The notes below the pieces were generated by a model that saw nothing but the letters and a program-made list of their open reading frames with translations, made no database searches and had not been told where the DNA came from. The translations under genes were made by a program, and so were the position numbers. Positions 42,453 to 51,835 of a DNA stretch of 64,000 bases are shown in pieces (within the stretch, counting starts at the first letter, position 1; each line of letters starts with the position of its first letter). This DNA comes from Nostoc sp. B(2019) (GTDB taxonomy: Bacteria; Cyanobacteriota; Cyanobacteriia; Cyanobacteriales; Nostocaceae): the NCBI RefSeq assembly GCF_010091925.1, contig NZ_WVID01000011.1:124001-188000 (forward strand), in the 5' to 3' direction.

Positions 42453-42721
42453 CGCAATTCGTCTGCTATCAAAATCATGTTTAGCAAAAAGTCACTAGCT
42501 ATTAACTAGCAGCTTTTTAGGGCTTTGGTCTTCAATGTTAGGTTGATTTAAGAAAAATAAATAAAGATGAAGGTAGGTAAATGCATATCCCTGCCTTCAT
42601 CCTAAGAGTGTTGAGTCATGAGTGCTATTAGCGTAGCGGGGCGTAGCACGTGCTGAGTAAAGATTGTACTGCGGACTGCTGATTCCTAATTTTCCGCTTC
42701 ACTCAGGACTCGACACTGAAA

Positions 42722-44815
42722 TCAGGTGACACCGAAGACAATCACTAAACCCAAAACAGCCCCAAACACAATCAAGGCATAGAATTGAGCGCGACCATTT
42801 TCTAGGTATTTCAGACCTTCACCACTAACAAGAGTGAAAAAGCCTGTGAGGTTAACAGCACCATCGACAACGCGGAAGTCAACTTCCATGACTTGCCTTG
42901 CCAGGCGACGCAAGCCGATGACAAAAACTCGATGGTAAATGTCATCAAAGTACCACTTGTTGAGGGACAACTCGTAAAGTGGTTTGATTTTAGCTGCGAT
43001 CGCAGATGGGTCGATTTTACCCCGCAAATACATTAGCGAAGCTAAGGTAATCGCAATTAAGGAAATTCCAACTGAAGCTCCCGCCATGATATAGAATTCC
43101 GTCGGGTTGAACTCGGCGGCTTTTTCTATAACTTCCGAGAGAGTTTCGCTAGGAGGAAAAATAAACTCCTCGAAATAATTGGCATAGGGAGTCCCTACCA
43201 AACCAATCAAAATCGATGGCACAGCCAACAATGCCAATGGCAGAGTCATTGTCCACGGTGATTCATGAGGAGAATCGCTGTGATGCCCATGAGAGTCATG
43301 GTGAGCACCTATTGCTGCCAATTCTCCTTTTTTCATTGCCCCAGGGCCAAATGTCGGGACTGGTTCTGCTGATTCTAATTCCAGGACAATTGTGGCTGCC
43401 TTTTTGAGTTTTTCCTGGATTTTTTCGTCATTACCCCGGAATTTACCTTCAAATGTCAAGAAATACATTCTAAACATATAGAAAGCAGTAATCCCGGCAG
43501 TTAGCCAGCCAATCAACCAGAGAAATGGGTTAGCCTCAAAAGCATTCCCTAGAATTTCATCTTTTGACCAGAACCCAGCAAAAGGTGGGATACCAGAAAT
43601 TGCCAAGCAACCAATCAAAAAAGTAATCGCCGTGATGGGCATATACTTCCGCAATCCACCCATCAACCGCATATCCTGTGCCAAGGCAGGGTCGTGTCCG
43701 ACGACACCTTCCATACCGTGAATTACAGAACCAGAACCCAAGAACAGCATCGCCTTGAAATAGGCGTGTGTCATTAGGTGGAACAGTCCAGCACTGTAGG
43801 AGCCTACTCCCATTGCCATCACCATGTAACCGAGTTGGGAAATGGTAGAGTAAGCCAAGCCTTTTTTGATGTCGTTTTGGGTAATGGCAATGCTTGCCCC
43901 CAAAAATGCTGTAAACGCCCCAGTAAAGGCAATCACGTTCATTGCTGCTGGGACGTGCTCAAATACTGGGTACATCCGGGCAATCAGGAAAACACCCGCT
44001 GCCACCATTGTTGCCGCGTGGATTAGGGCAGAAATGGGCGTGGGGCCTTCCATCGCATCTGGTAGCCAGACATGCAAGGGGAATTGGGCAGATTTTGCCA
44101 CCGGCCCTAAGAAAACTAAAATCGCCAACAGAACAGCAAGAAAATTGCTGATAGAACCTGACTGCACCAGTTGTGCGAGGCGATCGCCCATCACATCAAA
44201 ATCAAAGCTGCCTGTTGCCCAGAACAGCCCCAGAATGCCCAACAGAAGACCAAAGTCACCCACACGGTTGGTTACAAATGCTTTTTGGCAGGCATCTGCT
44301 GCTGACTTGCGATCGTACCAAAAGCCGACCAGCAAGTAGGAACACATCCCGACTAGTTCCCAGAAGATATAAATCTGTACTAGATTGGGGCTAACCACCA
44401 GACCCAACATTGAGGAGCCAAACAAGCTGAGATAGGCGTAAAACCGCACGTAACCGGGATCATGAGCCATATAGCCATCGGTGTAAACCATGACTAGAAA
44501 GGCTACCGTTGTCACAATCACCAGCATTAGGGCTGTCAGGTGGTCAACAGTGTAGCCCATGCTCAGATGAAAATTACCTGCCGCCGCCCATTCTAGTGTG
44601 CGGATATAAGGCGCGTGTCCTTGAATTTGACTCCATAGCAAGGCAAACGACAGCCCCATGGCCGCTCCCATCAGGGAAATAATCACTACAGCGTTAAGCT
44701 GCCGCAAGCGGTTTGTAACCTGATTCAACGAGATTAACCCTAGACCGACCAGCATTGCCCCAAAAAGAGGTAATACTGGAATCAGCCAGGCATACTGATA
44801 GATTACTTCCATCAC
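42722..44815 (-). CDS. ndhF: NAD(P)H-quinone oxidoreductase subunit 5 (NdhF1 type)
   Basis: NdhF is the distal proton-pumping subunit of NDH-1, with a long lateral helix at its C-terminus. The 697 residues contain FWELVGMCSYLLVGFWYDRKSAA (in shorter pieces FWELVGMCSYLL and GFWYDRK), QFPLHVWLPDAMEGPTP, ALIHAATMVAAGVFLI and IAITQNDIKKGLAYSTISQLGYM, all hallmarks of NdhF1 in the NDH-1L complex. A His-rich loop (HHDSHGHHSDSPHE, about residues 510-525) is a feature of cyanobacterial NdhF. The ATG at 44815 is preceded by TCAGTG and no clear Shine-Dalgarno. With ndhD it forms a two-gene unit; the 269-bp spacer holds degenerate repeats. Confidence 0.95.
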   Translation of the reverse strand: MMEVIYQYAWLIPVLPLFGAMLVGLGLISLNQVTNRLRQLNAVVIISLMGAAMGLSFALLWSQIQGHAPYIRTLEWAAAGNFHLSMGYTVDHLTALMLVIVTTVAFLVMVYTDGYMAHDPGYVRFYAYLSLFGSSMLGLVVSPNLVQIYIFWELVGMCSYLLVGFWYDRKSAADACQKAFVTNRVGDFGLLLGILGLFWATGSFDFDVMGDRLAQLVQSGSISNFLAVLLAILVFLGPVAKSAQFPLHVWLPDAMEGPTPISALIHAATMVAAGVFLIARMYPVFEHVPAAMNVIAFTGAFTAFLGASIAITQNDIKKGLAYSTISQLGYMVMAMGVGSYSAGLFHLMTHAYFKAMLFLGSGSVIHGMEGVVGHDPALAQDMRLMGGLRKYMPITAITFLIGCLAISGIPPFAGFWSKDEILGNAFEANPFLWLIGWLTAGITAFYMFRMYFLTFEGKFRGNDEKIQEKLKKAATIVLELESAEPVPTFGPGAMKKGELAAIGAHHDSHGHHSDSPHESPWTMTLPLALLAVPSILIGLVGTPYANYFEEFIFPPSETLSEVIEKAAEFNPTEFYIMAGASVGISLIAITLASLMYLRGKIDPSAIAAKIKPLYELSLNKWYFDDIYHRVFVIGLRRLARQVMEVDFRVVDGAVNLTGFFTLVSGEGLKYLENGRAQFYALIVFGAVLGLVIVFGVT

Positions 44816-44935
44816 TGACGCCTACTTTTAGAATTCTTGACCAAGGTAGAACAGTTCTGTAGACGATGTCCGTCGCAGGCAACTGTCCAAGTCGGAACTG
44901 TTAACAATTGTGACACACACCCTTTAGGATAAAAT

Positions 44936-44963
44936 ACCCCACCCAATGGCCATTGGGTGGGGT
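44936..44963 (-). terminator. 28-bp perfect palindrome, probable terminator of the thioredoxin gene
   Basis: ACCCCACCCAATGG joins its exact reverse complement CCATTGGGTGGGGT. On the minus strand it is followed by ATTTTAT. It lies 113 bp after the thioredoxin stop and 120 bp before the ndhF start, so it should separate the two transcripts; it might also be bound by a dimeric regulator because of its perfect symmetry. Confidence 0.7.
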
Positions 44964-45009
44964 GTTAAGCATGGTTTTAGATTTGCTCGACTCACTAAAC
45001 CGTCCACAG

Positions 45010-45072
45010 TCGATAGTCAAGAGTTAAAATACTTACTTTTGACTATTGACTATTGACGATTGACTGTTAACT
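45010..45072. repeat. Heptamer tandem repeat (TTGACTA type)
   Basis: GATAGTCAAGAG on the left and TTGACTATTGACTATTGACGATTGACTG (in pieces of TTGACTA) on the right form an inverted STRR pair just after the thioredoxin stop. Confidence 0.65.
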
Positions 45073-45076
45073 TTCC

Positions 45077-45463
45077 TTATGCTGAACGACACTCCAAATC
45101 TGCTGTTTTTGAGTTGTTGTAGCTTTTAGGGCTGTTGCTGTAGCTGATTTTAATTTCTTCCAAGGCTAAACGTAAATCTCCTCTGCCGCGAAAACTTTCT
45201 AAGCGATGCTGAACAATACCATTTTCAATCAATAGTAAAGTTGGCAGTGACTTTAATTTATAAGTAGTAGACAATTTGAAATTCTGATCGGCGTTAACCC
45301 CAACTAACTTAATTTCCTCTCCGTATTGGGCTTTAAATTGCAACAACAATGGCTGGATAATACGACACAATCCACACCAAGGTGCTTCAAAATTAACTAA
45401 AACAGGAATTGGAGATTCTAAAACTTCTTGAGTAAATGTCCGCTCACTAACCGACAACACCAT
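45077..45463 (-). CDS. Thioredoxin-family protein with WCGLC active site
   Basis: A 128-residue thioredoxin fold. Residues 1-110 follow thioredoxin closely: VLVNFEAPWCGLC (Cys30, Cys33), KLVGVNADQN, and the cis-proline loop SLPTLLLIENG. The active site has Leu where standard thioredoxins have Pro (WCGPC), which should change its redox potential and partner choice. The last about 18 residues (SNSPKSYNNSKTADLECRSA) are an extra polar tail with one more Cys. It lies directly upstream of ndhF on the same strand but with hairpins between, so coregulation is uncertain. Thioredoxins of this kind occur as TrxA-like minor forms in cyanobacteria. Confidence 0.9.
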   Translation of the reverse strand: MVLSVSERTFTQEVLESPIPVLVNFEAPWCGLCRIIQPLLLQFKAQYGEEIKLVGVNADQNFKLSTTYKLKSLPTLLLIENGIVQHRLESFRGRGDLRLALEEIKISYSNSPKSYNNSKTADLECRSA

Positions 45464-45881
45464 GACGCCTCTTGGATTATAAGGTTTTTATATCAAACTA
45501 GCTATCAGCACTGAAGGATTGGCAAGCCAGTAACTGCCGATAGATGCTCTCAGGACACAGATATACAAGACACAGATAATTACGCAAAAAATGAGTGTGT
45601 TGATGTGTCTCTGACAAAAAAGCCAGCGCGACTTTCACGGTGGCTTTTTTGGATTTCTAACTCCTGATTGCCGTGGCTGCCTGGAAATTGAGACTGACAT
45701 CTACTATTTATTCTCCAGGAAAGACCACTGACCAACAACTACCAATATAAAATCTTAAACCGACTGAATGCACCCCCACTCATAGATGTTTAAACTCATC
45801 CTACATTGATTCGGTAGCAGTTGATAAGCTCAAATTTCCATCTACTTTTTACTTCATGCTGATATTGGGGATCGTTTAAAA
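45464..45881. other. Gap upstream of the thioredoxin gene
   Basis: About 420 bases with the terminator-like hairpin at 45616-45650. No gene recognised. Confidence 0.45.
45616..45650. terminator. Terminator-like hairpin
   Basis: AAAAAAGCCA and TGGCTTTTTT pair across a 15-base loop, with A- and T-runs on both sides, so it could work in either direction. It lies 232 bp downstream of the NnrU-like stop (minus strand). Confidence 0.75.
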
Positions 45882-46598
45882 TTACCATCCTATCCTACTA
45901 GTTGTTTCCAGCAACAGAGGGTGCGACCACCAAAGTAAAGCTACAAAAATGGCGACTCCGAAATAGGCAGGACGGAGAAATTCCTGCCATTTGATAGATT
46001 GACGACCGTCAATAATTGCCTTAAAGGGAATAATTGAAGTCCGTTGTTTGACAATTTCAAAGGCCTCTCCATAGCGGTAGCCTAGACGGCGATCCCCATG
46101 CCAAACTCCAAACAAGTGATGTAACACCAACCCAATTGAGGTCACTAGAGTAAAGGTAGTACCGAGCCAAAGAGTATGGGCGAAGCACCAAATTATTTGT
46201 CCCACCATCTGGGGATGGCGAGTGATACGAATAATCCCTGTCTCATAGAGGTGTACTTGGGGCTTTTGAATGGCAGCAATTTCTAGTAGATTGAAGGTAG
46301 CAGGATATAAAAACAAAAACGAAATCGCTGACAGTATCCAAACAACTTCCCGCACCCCCGGTACTCCCTGCATCTGCCAAAGCAGCAAACCGTCATAGCG
46401 ATGGTTAAAAAAGTAAATAATTAATATCGCAGCCAGCGGTAGGCTGATTAATGCAAAGAGAACGCGATAAAGCCTTGGTGCAATATATTTTTCTGCCCAA
46501 GGGCGCAAAGCAGCGCCCCCACTGTGAGCGATCGCAAAAGCTAATAGTAACCCCAGTATGACAAAATGACTGGGGGTTAACCAAGGATTCAGCATCAT
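45882..46598 (-). CDS. NnrU-family membrane protein, candidate 15-cis-zeta-carotene isomerase (Z-ISO)
   Basis: The protein has about six membrane helices and the NnrU-like core: FAIAHSGGAALRPWAEKY, HLYETGIIRITRHPQMVGQIIWCFAHTLWLG and LVLHHLFGVWHGDRRLGYRYG. Plant Z-ISO, which isomerises 9,15,9'-tri-cis-zeta-carotene using heme ligated by His, is an NnrU relative, and cyanobacteria have a counterpart; several conserved His here (HSGG, RHPQ, FAHTLW, LHHLFG, VWHGD) fit a heme protein. The Z-ISO role is therefore likely but unproven. I place the start near the ATG at 46598 (MMLNPWLTPSHF), which begins the conserved part; the frame is open to 46661. The gene is divergent from rbcR with about 200 bp between them. 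Confidence 0.8.
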   Translation of the reverse strand: MMLNPWLTPSHFVILGLLLAFAIAHSGGAALRPWAEKYIAPRLYRVLFALISLPLAAILIIYFFNHRYDGLLLWQMQGVPGVREVVWILSAISFLFLYPATFNLLEIAAIQKPQVHLYETGIIRITRHPQMVGQIIWCFAHTLWLGTTFTLVTSIGLVLHHLFGVWHGDRRLGYRYGEAFEIVKQRTSIIPFKAIIDGRQSIKWQEFLRPAYFGVAIFVALLWWSHPLLLETTSRIGW

Positions 46599-46805
46599 AT
46601 ACACAGGTAAAGTAATTTCAAGAAAACTTAATTTAGTACACCGATACCACAAAGTATTCAAAAGAGGACTTTAGTCAAGATGTTGTGTTACTGTCTTTTT
46701 CGAGTAAAGCCTTCAAGTTTAAGATGCAATAAATCACACTCGGCTGATAGCTATGAAGCTTGATTTGTTGCCACCGCTCCTTTCAAAGTTTGTGGGTTGA
46801 GCCTT

Positions 46806-47816
46806 ATGTCTGACCTTCCTTTCACTTTAGATCAGTTACGTATTCTAAAAGCGATCGCCGTCGAAGGGAGCTTCAAGCGCGCCGCTGATAGTCTTTACGT
46901 CTCCCAACCTGCCGTGAGCTTGCAAGTCCAAAATCTAGAACGGCAATTGGATGTCCCCCTATTTGACCGTGGAGGACGTCGTGCACAATTAACCGAAGCA
47001 GGACATTTACTCTTAAGTTACGGTGAAAAAATCCTCAGTCTATGTCAAGAAACCTGCCGTGCGATCGAGGATTTACAAAATCTCCAAGGCGGTACTTTGA
47101 TTGTCGGCGCTTCTCAAACCACCGGCACGTATCTTTTACCCAGAATGATTGGGATGTTCCGACAAAGATATCCAGATGTGGCAGTGCAATTACATGTCCA
47201 CTCTACCCGGCGGACTGCTTGGAGCGTAGCTAACGGACAGGTTGATTTAGCGATCATCGGCGGAGAAATTCCAGGTGAACTGACGGAATCTTTAGAAATT
47301 CTTCCTTATGCGGAAGACGAACTGGCGCTAATTTTACCTGTCTTTCATCCCTTTGCCAAACTTGAAACAATCCAAAAAGAAGACCTATATAAATTACAAT
47401 TCATTGCTCTAGATTCTCAATCGACTATTCGCAAGGTAATTGACCAAGTGCTAGGACGTTGTGAGATTGATACAAGACGTTTTAAAGTCGAAATGGAACT
47501 AAATTCCATTGAAGCAATTAAAAATGCTGTGCAATCTGGTTTAGGAGCTGCCTTTGTCTCAACCTCGGCGATCGCTAAAGAGTTACAAATGGGCGTTCTA
47601 CACTGTGCCCCCATTGATGGCGTTGTCGTCAAACGAACGCTGTGGCTAATATTTAATCCCAATCGCTATAGATCTAAGGCCGCTGAAGCGTTTAGTCAGG
47701 AAATTTTACCCCAGTTTGCTAATCCTGGGTGGAATCAAGATGTGTTAAAATTAGCACAAAAAAATATAGTGGTAACTACATTGGATGCAGCGACACCCAA
47801 CCCTGGAGGACTATAA
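46806..47816 (+). CDS. rbcR: LysR-family regulator RbcR
   Basis: A LysR-type transcription factor of 336 residues. The N-terminal winged HTH reads [40 protein letters not shown] (given here in shorter pieces: [18 protein letters not shown] and [16 protein letters not shown]), and the sensor domain begins [19 protein letters not shown] recognise this as the cyanobacterial RbcR/CbbR type, regulators of carbon-fixation genes that respond to photosynthetic metabolites; the other LysR members CmpR and NdhR/CcmR are closely related, but the HTH sequence fits RbcR best. The ATG at 46806 ([10 protein letters not shown]) is preferred over the TTG three codons earlier. Nearby ndhF/ndhD and devH make this a bioenergetic and developmental neighbourhood. 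Confidence 0.9.
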   Translation: MSDLPFTLDQLRILKAIAVEGSFKRAADSLYVSQPAVSLQVQNLERQLDVPLFDRGGRRAQLTEAGHLLLSYGEKILSLCQETCRAIEDLQNLQGGTLIVGASQTTGTYLLPRMIGMFRQRYPDVAVQLHVHSTRRTAWSVANGQVDLAIIGGEIPGELTESLEILPYAEDELALILPVFHPFAKLETIQKEDLYKLQFIALDSQSTIRKVIDQVLGRCEIDTRRFKVEMELNSIEAIKNAVQSGLGAAFVSTSAIAKELQMGVLHCAPIDGVVVKRTLWLIFNPNRYRSKAAEAFSQEILPQFANPGWNQDVLKLAQKNIVVTTLDAATPNPGGL

Positions 47817-48189
47817 AATCTTGTCAGGCGTTAAGAGTAGCCAGTCGCCTGCTCAGAGTTGTCATAGCATCGGCTTCCGAAAAGTTTGAGGGTCGGGTTG
47901 CTCCAGAGACGCTTACCTCAGCTTGTCGTTAGACATCAGAACCCCTCCTATGGGCAAAGCTGCGCGTAGCTAGGTTCCCCATAGGAGCACGGTGGGTGAG
48001 TGATCTGAGCTTCTCCAAGGAGAGCAGCGCGGAGTTTCCTCAAGTGAAACGACTGCAAAAACGCCAAGGGCGATCAGGGGATTCCCCAGTTGAGTGAACT
48101 AGCATTCAGTAGTCAATAGTCAGTAGTTATTAGTAAAAAACTTTTGACCTTTGGCAACTGACAACTGACAACTGACCAAAAACAAAAAA
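47817..48189. repeat. Repeat-rich intergenic region with hairpin and heptamer array
   Basis: A long hairpin CTCCTATGGG...CCCATAGGAG (47945-47987) encloses AGCT-GCGCGT-AGCT. Other GC-rich palindrome fragments flank it (47885-48075). At 48103-48179 an STRR array follows (AGTAGTCAATAGTCAGTAGT, then CAACTGA three times). No gene seen; the kinase gene starts at the right end. Confidence 0.65.
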
Positions 48190-49563
48190 ATGGAAGTTCA
48201 CTGCACTCGTCCACGCTGTCCACGCCCACAAAACTATTTTGCGGATTTAGATGATATTACAACGCTAAAAACAGCGCAGCAAAAATACTGTACTACCTGT
48301 GGTATGCCATTGATGCTAGATGGTCGCTATGTACCAATTAAGTTATTAGGAAAAGGGGGATTTGGAGCAGCTTTTTTGGCACGCGATCGCCGAATCCCAG
48401 GAATGCGTCAATGCGTAGTTAAACAGTTCCAACCAGCGGGAAGTTTGACCTCCACTCAACTACAACAAGCACAACAGATGTTTGAGAGAGAGGCAGAAGT
48501 TTTAGCACAAATTGGTAACGAACACGAGCAAATTCCTGATTTGTTTGCCTTCTTTCCAGTAATAGTTAATAGTCTGCAACCAGGACAGCAAGACCAGTTT
48601 TTTTACTTGGTACAAGAATACATTGATGGGCAAAATCTAGAGGAAGAACTATATCAAAAGGGCAAGTTTTCTGAGCAGAAAGTTTTAGAAGTGCTACAAG
48701 AAATACTCAAAGTGCTGAAGTTTGTTCATGACAAAGGCATTATTCATAGAGACATCAAACCCTCTAACATTATGCGTCGTCGTGATGGCAAACTCTTTCT
48801 GCTAGATTTTGGCGCAGTTAAGCAAGTGACAAATACCTCATCTGGTTCTGCTGCGGCTTCTACAGGAATTTATTCTATGGGATTTGCACCGCCTGAGCAG
48901 ATGGCTGGGGGTCAAATATTTCCATCTACAGATTTATACGCTTTAGCTGTCACTACTCTTATTTTATTAACAGGTCAGGAACCAACTAAGCTATTTGATG
49001 CTTATAGCAATCAATGGCAATGGCGAATGCAAGTAACTGTCAAACCTCACTTGGCTGATATTTTAGATAAGATGCTTCTACCTGCTGCTAATCAACGGTT
49101 TCAGTCGGCTGATGAGGTTCTTGAAGCTCTCTGTTACCAATTGATACCTCCAACAGTATTACCGCCACCACGACCGCAGCCACAGCAGCAGCCACGTTCA
49201 ATACAATCTCAACCAGCTTTTTCAACCTTAGAATTATTGGGTGGAGCGGCTTTTAGTGGGTTTGAGGGTGCATTAGTAGCGATCGCTCTGTTCAGTCTAG
49301 TAAAATCACCAATAGTTACTTTAAGTGTTGCATCTGTGATTTTGGGGATACTAATATTTGCCCAAACCAGACGGTGGATTGAAAAGTTCGATTTATTAAT
49401 TATTCCGGCAATTACTTTTGCTATTGTTTTATTTTTCCCCTTTTTACAGGGAGGTCTTGGCATTGAGGCAGTGGCTATTTTAGCAGTTGCAGCAAGCTTA
49501 GTAGCCATTTCACTGACAGCCGTATTTCGACTTATTTATAAATTATTATCTCTCATACTTTAA
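48190..49563 (+). CDS. Ser/Thr protein kinase with N-terminal zinc ribbon and C-terminal membrane helices
   Basis: A Hanks-type kinase of 457 residues. Cysteines 5, 10, 34 and 37 (CTRPRC...CTTC) form a probable zinc ribbon. The kinase domain follows: glycine loop GKGGFG (54-59), Lys78 in CVVKQF, catalytic loop HRDIKPSN (186-193), DFG at 206-208 and GFAPPEQ as activation-segment end. A Pro/Gln linker (about 325-345) leads to four hydrophobic helices at the C-terminus (about 350-457), so the kinase faces the cytoplasm and is membrane-anchored. Key residues are all present. Only 26 bp separate it from the first phosphate-binding-like protein, so a joint transcript is likely. Input signal and targets are unknown. 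Confidence 0.93.
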   Translation: MEVHCTRPRCPRPQNYFADLDDITTLKTAQQKYCTTCGMPLMLDGRYVPIKLLGKGGFGAAFLARDRRIPGMRQCVVKQFQPAGSLTSTQLQQAQQMFEREAEVLAQIGNEHEQIPDLFAFFPVIVNSLQPGQQDQFFYLVQEYIDGQNLEEELYQKGKFSEQKVLEVLQEILKVLKFVHDKGIIHRDIKPSNIMRRRDGKLFLLDFGAVKQVTNTSSGSAAASTGIYSMGFAPPEQMAGGQIFPSTDLYALAVTTLILLTGQEPTKLFDAYSNQWQWRMQVTVKPHLADILDKMLLPAANQRFQSADEVLEALCYQLIPPTVLPPPRPQPQQQPRSIQSQPAFSTLELLGGAAFSGFEGALVAIALFSLVKSPIVTLSVASVILGILIFAQTRRWIEKFDLLIIPAITFAIVLFFPFLQGGLGIEAVAILAVAASLVAISLTAVFRLIYKLLSLIL

Positions 49564-49589
49564 AAAACTCCTGGTGCTAACAGCCACCT

Positions 49590-50636
49590 ATGTCTCAAAA
49601 AAACGAAACACTTAGCCTTTTCTTAGCCGCTGTCATTACCATTGGTTTAATTTTTGGTGGCTTATGGTTTTTTATGGAACGGTGGGTACAAATAAGTGGA
49701 ACTGTTTCTAAACCTTCGGCGAATGATGGTAACACAAGTAATCCTATAAACCAGTTTTTTGGTAAATGTAACGTGCCAAACCTCCCAGAGGGGACATTCA
49801 ACTATGGTGGTAGCACAACCTGGGCACCCATCCGCAAAGATGCAGATTCTATACTGCAAAGCCTGTGCCCTCAGTTTATTTTACGCTACACTCAACCTCC
49901 ATCAGATAAACCTGGATCTGGAACTGGTATTCGGATGTTAATAGACAATCAGCTAGCTTTTTCTCAATCTTCTCGCTCAGTTAAAGCTGAAGAGAATGCA
50001 GAAGCTAGACAAAAAGAATTTAGTTTAAAAGAAATTCCAGTGGGTATTGATGGCATTGCGATCGCTGTTAACCACAATCTCAACATCCCCGGTTTAACTG
50101 TTGCCCAACTCAAAGATATTTACACAGGCAAGATTACTAACTGGCAAGAGGTAGGTGGGACAAATGTACCAATTACAGCCTATTCTCGTAGCAAAGAAGC
50201 TGGGGGTACAGTTGAGTTCTTTGTCGAAAATGTTTTAAATAAAGAGGATTTTGGTGTCAACGTTAGTTATATTGGCACGACTACCGAAGCGCTACGAAAA
50301 GTAGGCGCAAGTCCTGGCGGAATTTACTATGCTTCTGCCCCAGAGATTGTACCCCAGTGTATGATTAAGTCTTTACCATTGGGGCGCACAAATAGTCGAT
50401 TTGTCCCTCCCTATCAAGAACCCTTTGTAGCTTCATCTGAATGTCCCAGTAAGCGTAATCAGCTGAATATTCAGGCGTTTCGTAGTGGTGACTATGCAAT
50501 TACCCGCAATTTGTTTGTAATAGTTAAACAGAATGGTCAAACAGACCAGCAAGCTGGGGAAGCTTATGCAAATTGGCTGCTGACACCTCAAGGTCAAGAA
50601 CTGATCAAAAAGGCTGGATTTGTCAGAATTAAGTAA
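49590..50636 (+). CDS. Membrane-anchored PstS-like substrate-binding protein 1
   Basis: The 348-residue protein has an N-terminal membrane anchor (LSLFLAAVITIGLIFGGLWFF, about 8-28), a Ser/Asn linker, and a type II periplasmic-binding fold of the phosphate-binding (PstS/PBP-like) kind: GTFNYGGSTTWAPIRKDAD (about 68-86), GSGTGIRMLIDNQLAFSQSSR, then LNIPGLTVAQLKDIYTGKITNW and PITAYSRSKEAGGTVEFF. The ligand loop G-S-T-T-W and SGTGI resemble phosphate-type binding sites, but the ligand may differ. It follows the kinase by 26 bp and is 50-60 percent identical by eye with the next gene. No ABC permease or ATPase is near, so a sensor role beside the kinase is likelier than uptake. Confidence 0.88.
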   Translation: MSQKNETLSLFLAAVITIGLIFGGLWFFMERWVQISGTVSKPSANDGNTSNPINQFFGKCNVPNLPEGTFNYGGSTTWAPIRKDADSILQSLCPQFILRYTQPPSDKPGSGTGIRMLIDNQLAFSQSSRSVKAEENAEARQKEFSLKEIPVGIDGIAIAVNHNLNIPGLTVAQLKDIYTGKITNWQEVGGTNVPITAYSRSKEAGGTVEFFVENVLNKEDFGVNVSYIGTTTEALRKVGASPGGIYYASAPEIVPQCMIKSLPLGRTNSRFVPPYQEPFVASSECPSKRNQLNIQAFRSGDYAITRNLFVIVKQNGQTDQQAGEAYANWLLTPQGQELIKKAGFVRIK

Positions 50637-50768
50637 TTAAAGTTTTCCCTAAATTGTGGCTTTGATCGCCGCATTAAAATTTATAAATAAAAGACTTGTC
50701 TAAATACAATCTCAAGTAGCAAACATTTATCAAGCATGTATATTAAACAGATATAAGGGTAATTTGCT

Positions 50769-51818
50769 ATGTCCCAAAAAAACGAAACACCTATTCTTGT
50801 CTTATCTCTCTTAATCACGATTGGACTAATAGCTGGAGGCTTTTGGTGGTTCAGCAGAAAGTCTGGTCTTGATCTAAAAAATCAAATTAGTTCTAGTAAT
50901 ACCAGCACGCCCCAAGCTTCATCAGGACAAACTAGTGGTAATACTTTCGCCTCTGTACAAGATGTTCCTACAGGATTATTTAGCTATGGAGGCAGTACTT
51001 CTTGGGCACCGCTTCGGCTAGTAGTTGATGCAACAATCCAAGCAGCGCGACCAGAGTTTCGGCTGCGTTATGTAGAATCTAGCAGCGGCGATCAAGGTTC
51101 CGGTACAGGTATAAGATCCCTAATCGATGGTCAAATTGCCTTTTCCCAATCCTCTCGACCAGTATTAGACGAGGAGTTAGCTCGTGCCAAACAACGCGGA
51201 TTCGATCTCAAACAAATTTCCGTAGCAATTGACGGTTTGGCGGTAGCTGTTAACTCTAGCCTCGATATTCCAGGACTGACGATAGATCAGTTAAAGTCAA
51301 TTTACACGGGCACTGTTAACAATTGGAGCCAGGTGGGGGGCCCCAATATGCCGATCAAACCTTATTCTCGCCGCATGGCTGATGGCGGTACGGCCGAACT
51401 TTTTGTCCAAGACATCTTGGGTGGTCAAGCTTTTGGCTCTAATGTAGAGTTTATCTCAACTACCACCCAAGCCTTGCAAAAATTAGCTGGTAGTCCTGGT
51501 GGTATTTACTACGCTTCTGCGCCAGAGGTGGTTCCTCAGTGTTCAATCAGAGCCTTGCCGTTGGGGCGGACGCAAGGGCAATATGTTGCTCCCTACCAAG
51601 AACCATTTGTCCTCCCTTCTGAATGTCCTGGTAAACGGAACAAATTGAACATTGAGGCTTTCCAATCAGGGAAATACCCGATTACCCGCAATCTGTTCGT
51701 GGTGGTCAAACAGAATGGTCAAGCTGAGCAGCAAGCAGGTGTTGCCTATGCCAACTTACTGCTAACTGAGCAGGGACAGGAACTGATTAGCCAAACTGGG
51801 TTTGTCAAAATTCGCTGA
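50769..51818 (+). CDS. Membrane-anchored PstS-like substrate-binding protein 2
   Basis: A 349-residue paralogue of the gene before it. Both start MSQKNET followed by one membrane helix (here LVLSLLITIGLIAGGFWWF, about 10-28). The binding domain has LFSYGGSTSWAPLRLVVDA, SGDQGSGTGIRSLIDGQIAFSQSSRP, LDIPGLTIDQLKSIYTGTVNNW and PIKPYSRRMADGGTAELF. The cysteines in VPQCSIRALPLGRT and LPSECPGKRNKLN are shared by both copies and may form a disulfide. The pair looks like a tandem duplication. A 132-bp AT-rich gap separates the copies, so a second promoter is possible. The stop is 18 bp from the devH stop on the other strand. Confidence 0.88.
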   Translation: MSQKNETPILVLSLLITIGLIAGGFWWFSRKSGLDLKNQISSSNTSTPQASSGQTSGNTFASVQDVPTGLFSYGGSTSWAPLRLVVDATIQAARPEFRLRYVESSSGDQGSGTGIRSLIDGQIAFSQSSRPVLDEELARAKQRGFDLKQISVAIDGLAVAVNSSLDIPGLTIDQLKSIYTGTVNNWSQVGGPNMPIKPYSRRMADGGTAELFVQDILGGQAFGSNVEFISTTTQALQKLAGSPGGIYYASAPEVVPQCSIRALPLGRTQGQYVAPYQEPFVLPSECPGKRNKLNIEAFQSGKYPITRNLFVVVKQNGQAEQQAGVAYANLLLTEQGQELISQTGFVKIR

Positions 51819-51835
51819 CACCTGCTATTGATGCT

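Noticed and set aside
43866-44339. 157-codon plus-strand frame opposite ndhF
   Set aside because: Antisense shadow of the strongly conserved NdhF coding sequence.
48103-48179. Possible CRISPR-like or att repeats
   Set aside because: Heptamer tandem repeats without unique spacers; same STRR type as elsewhere in the window.
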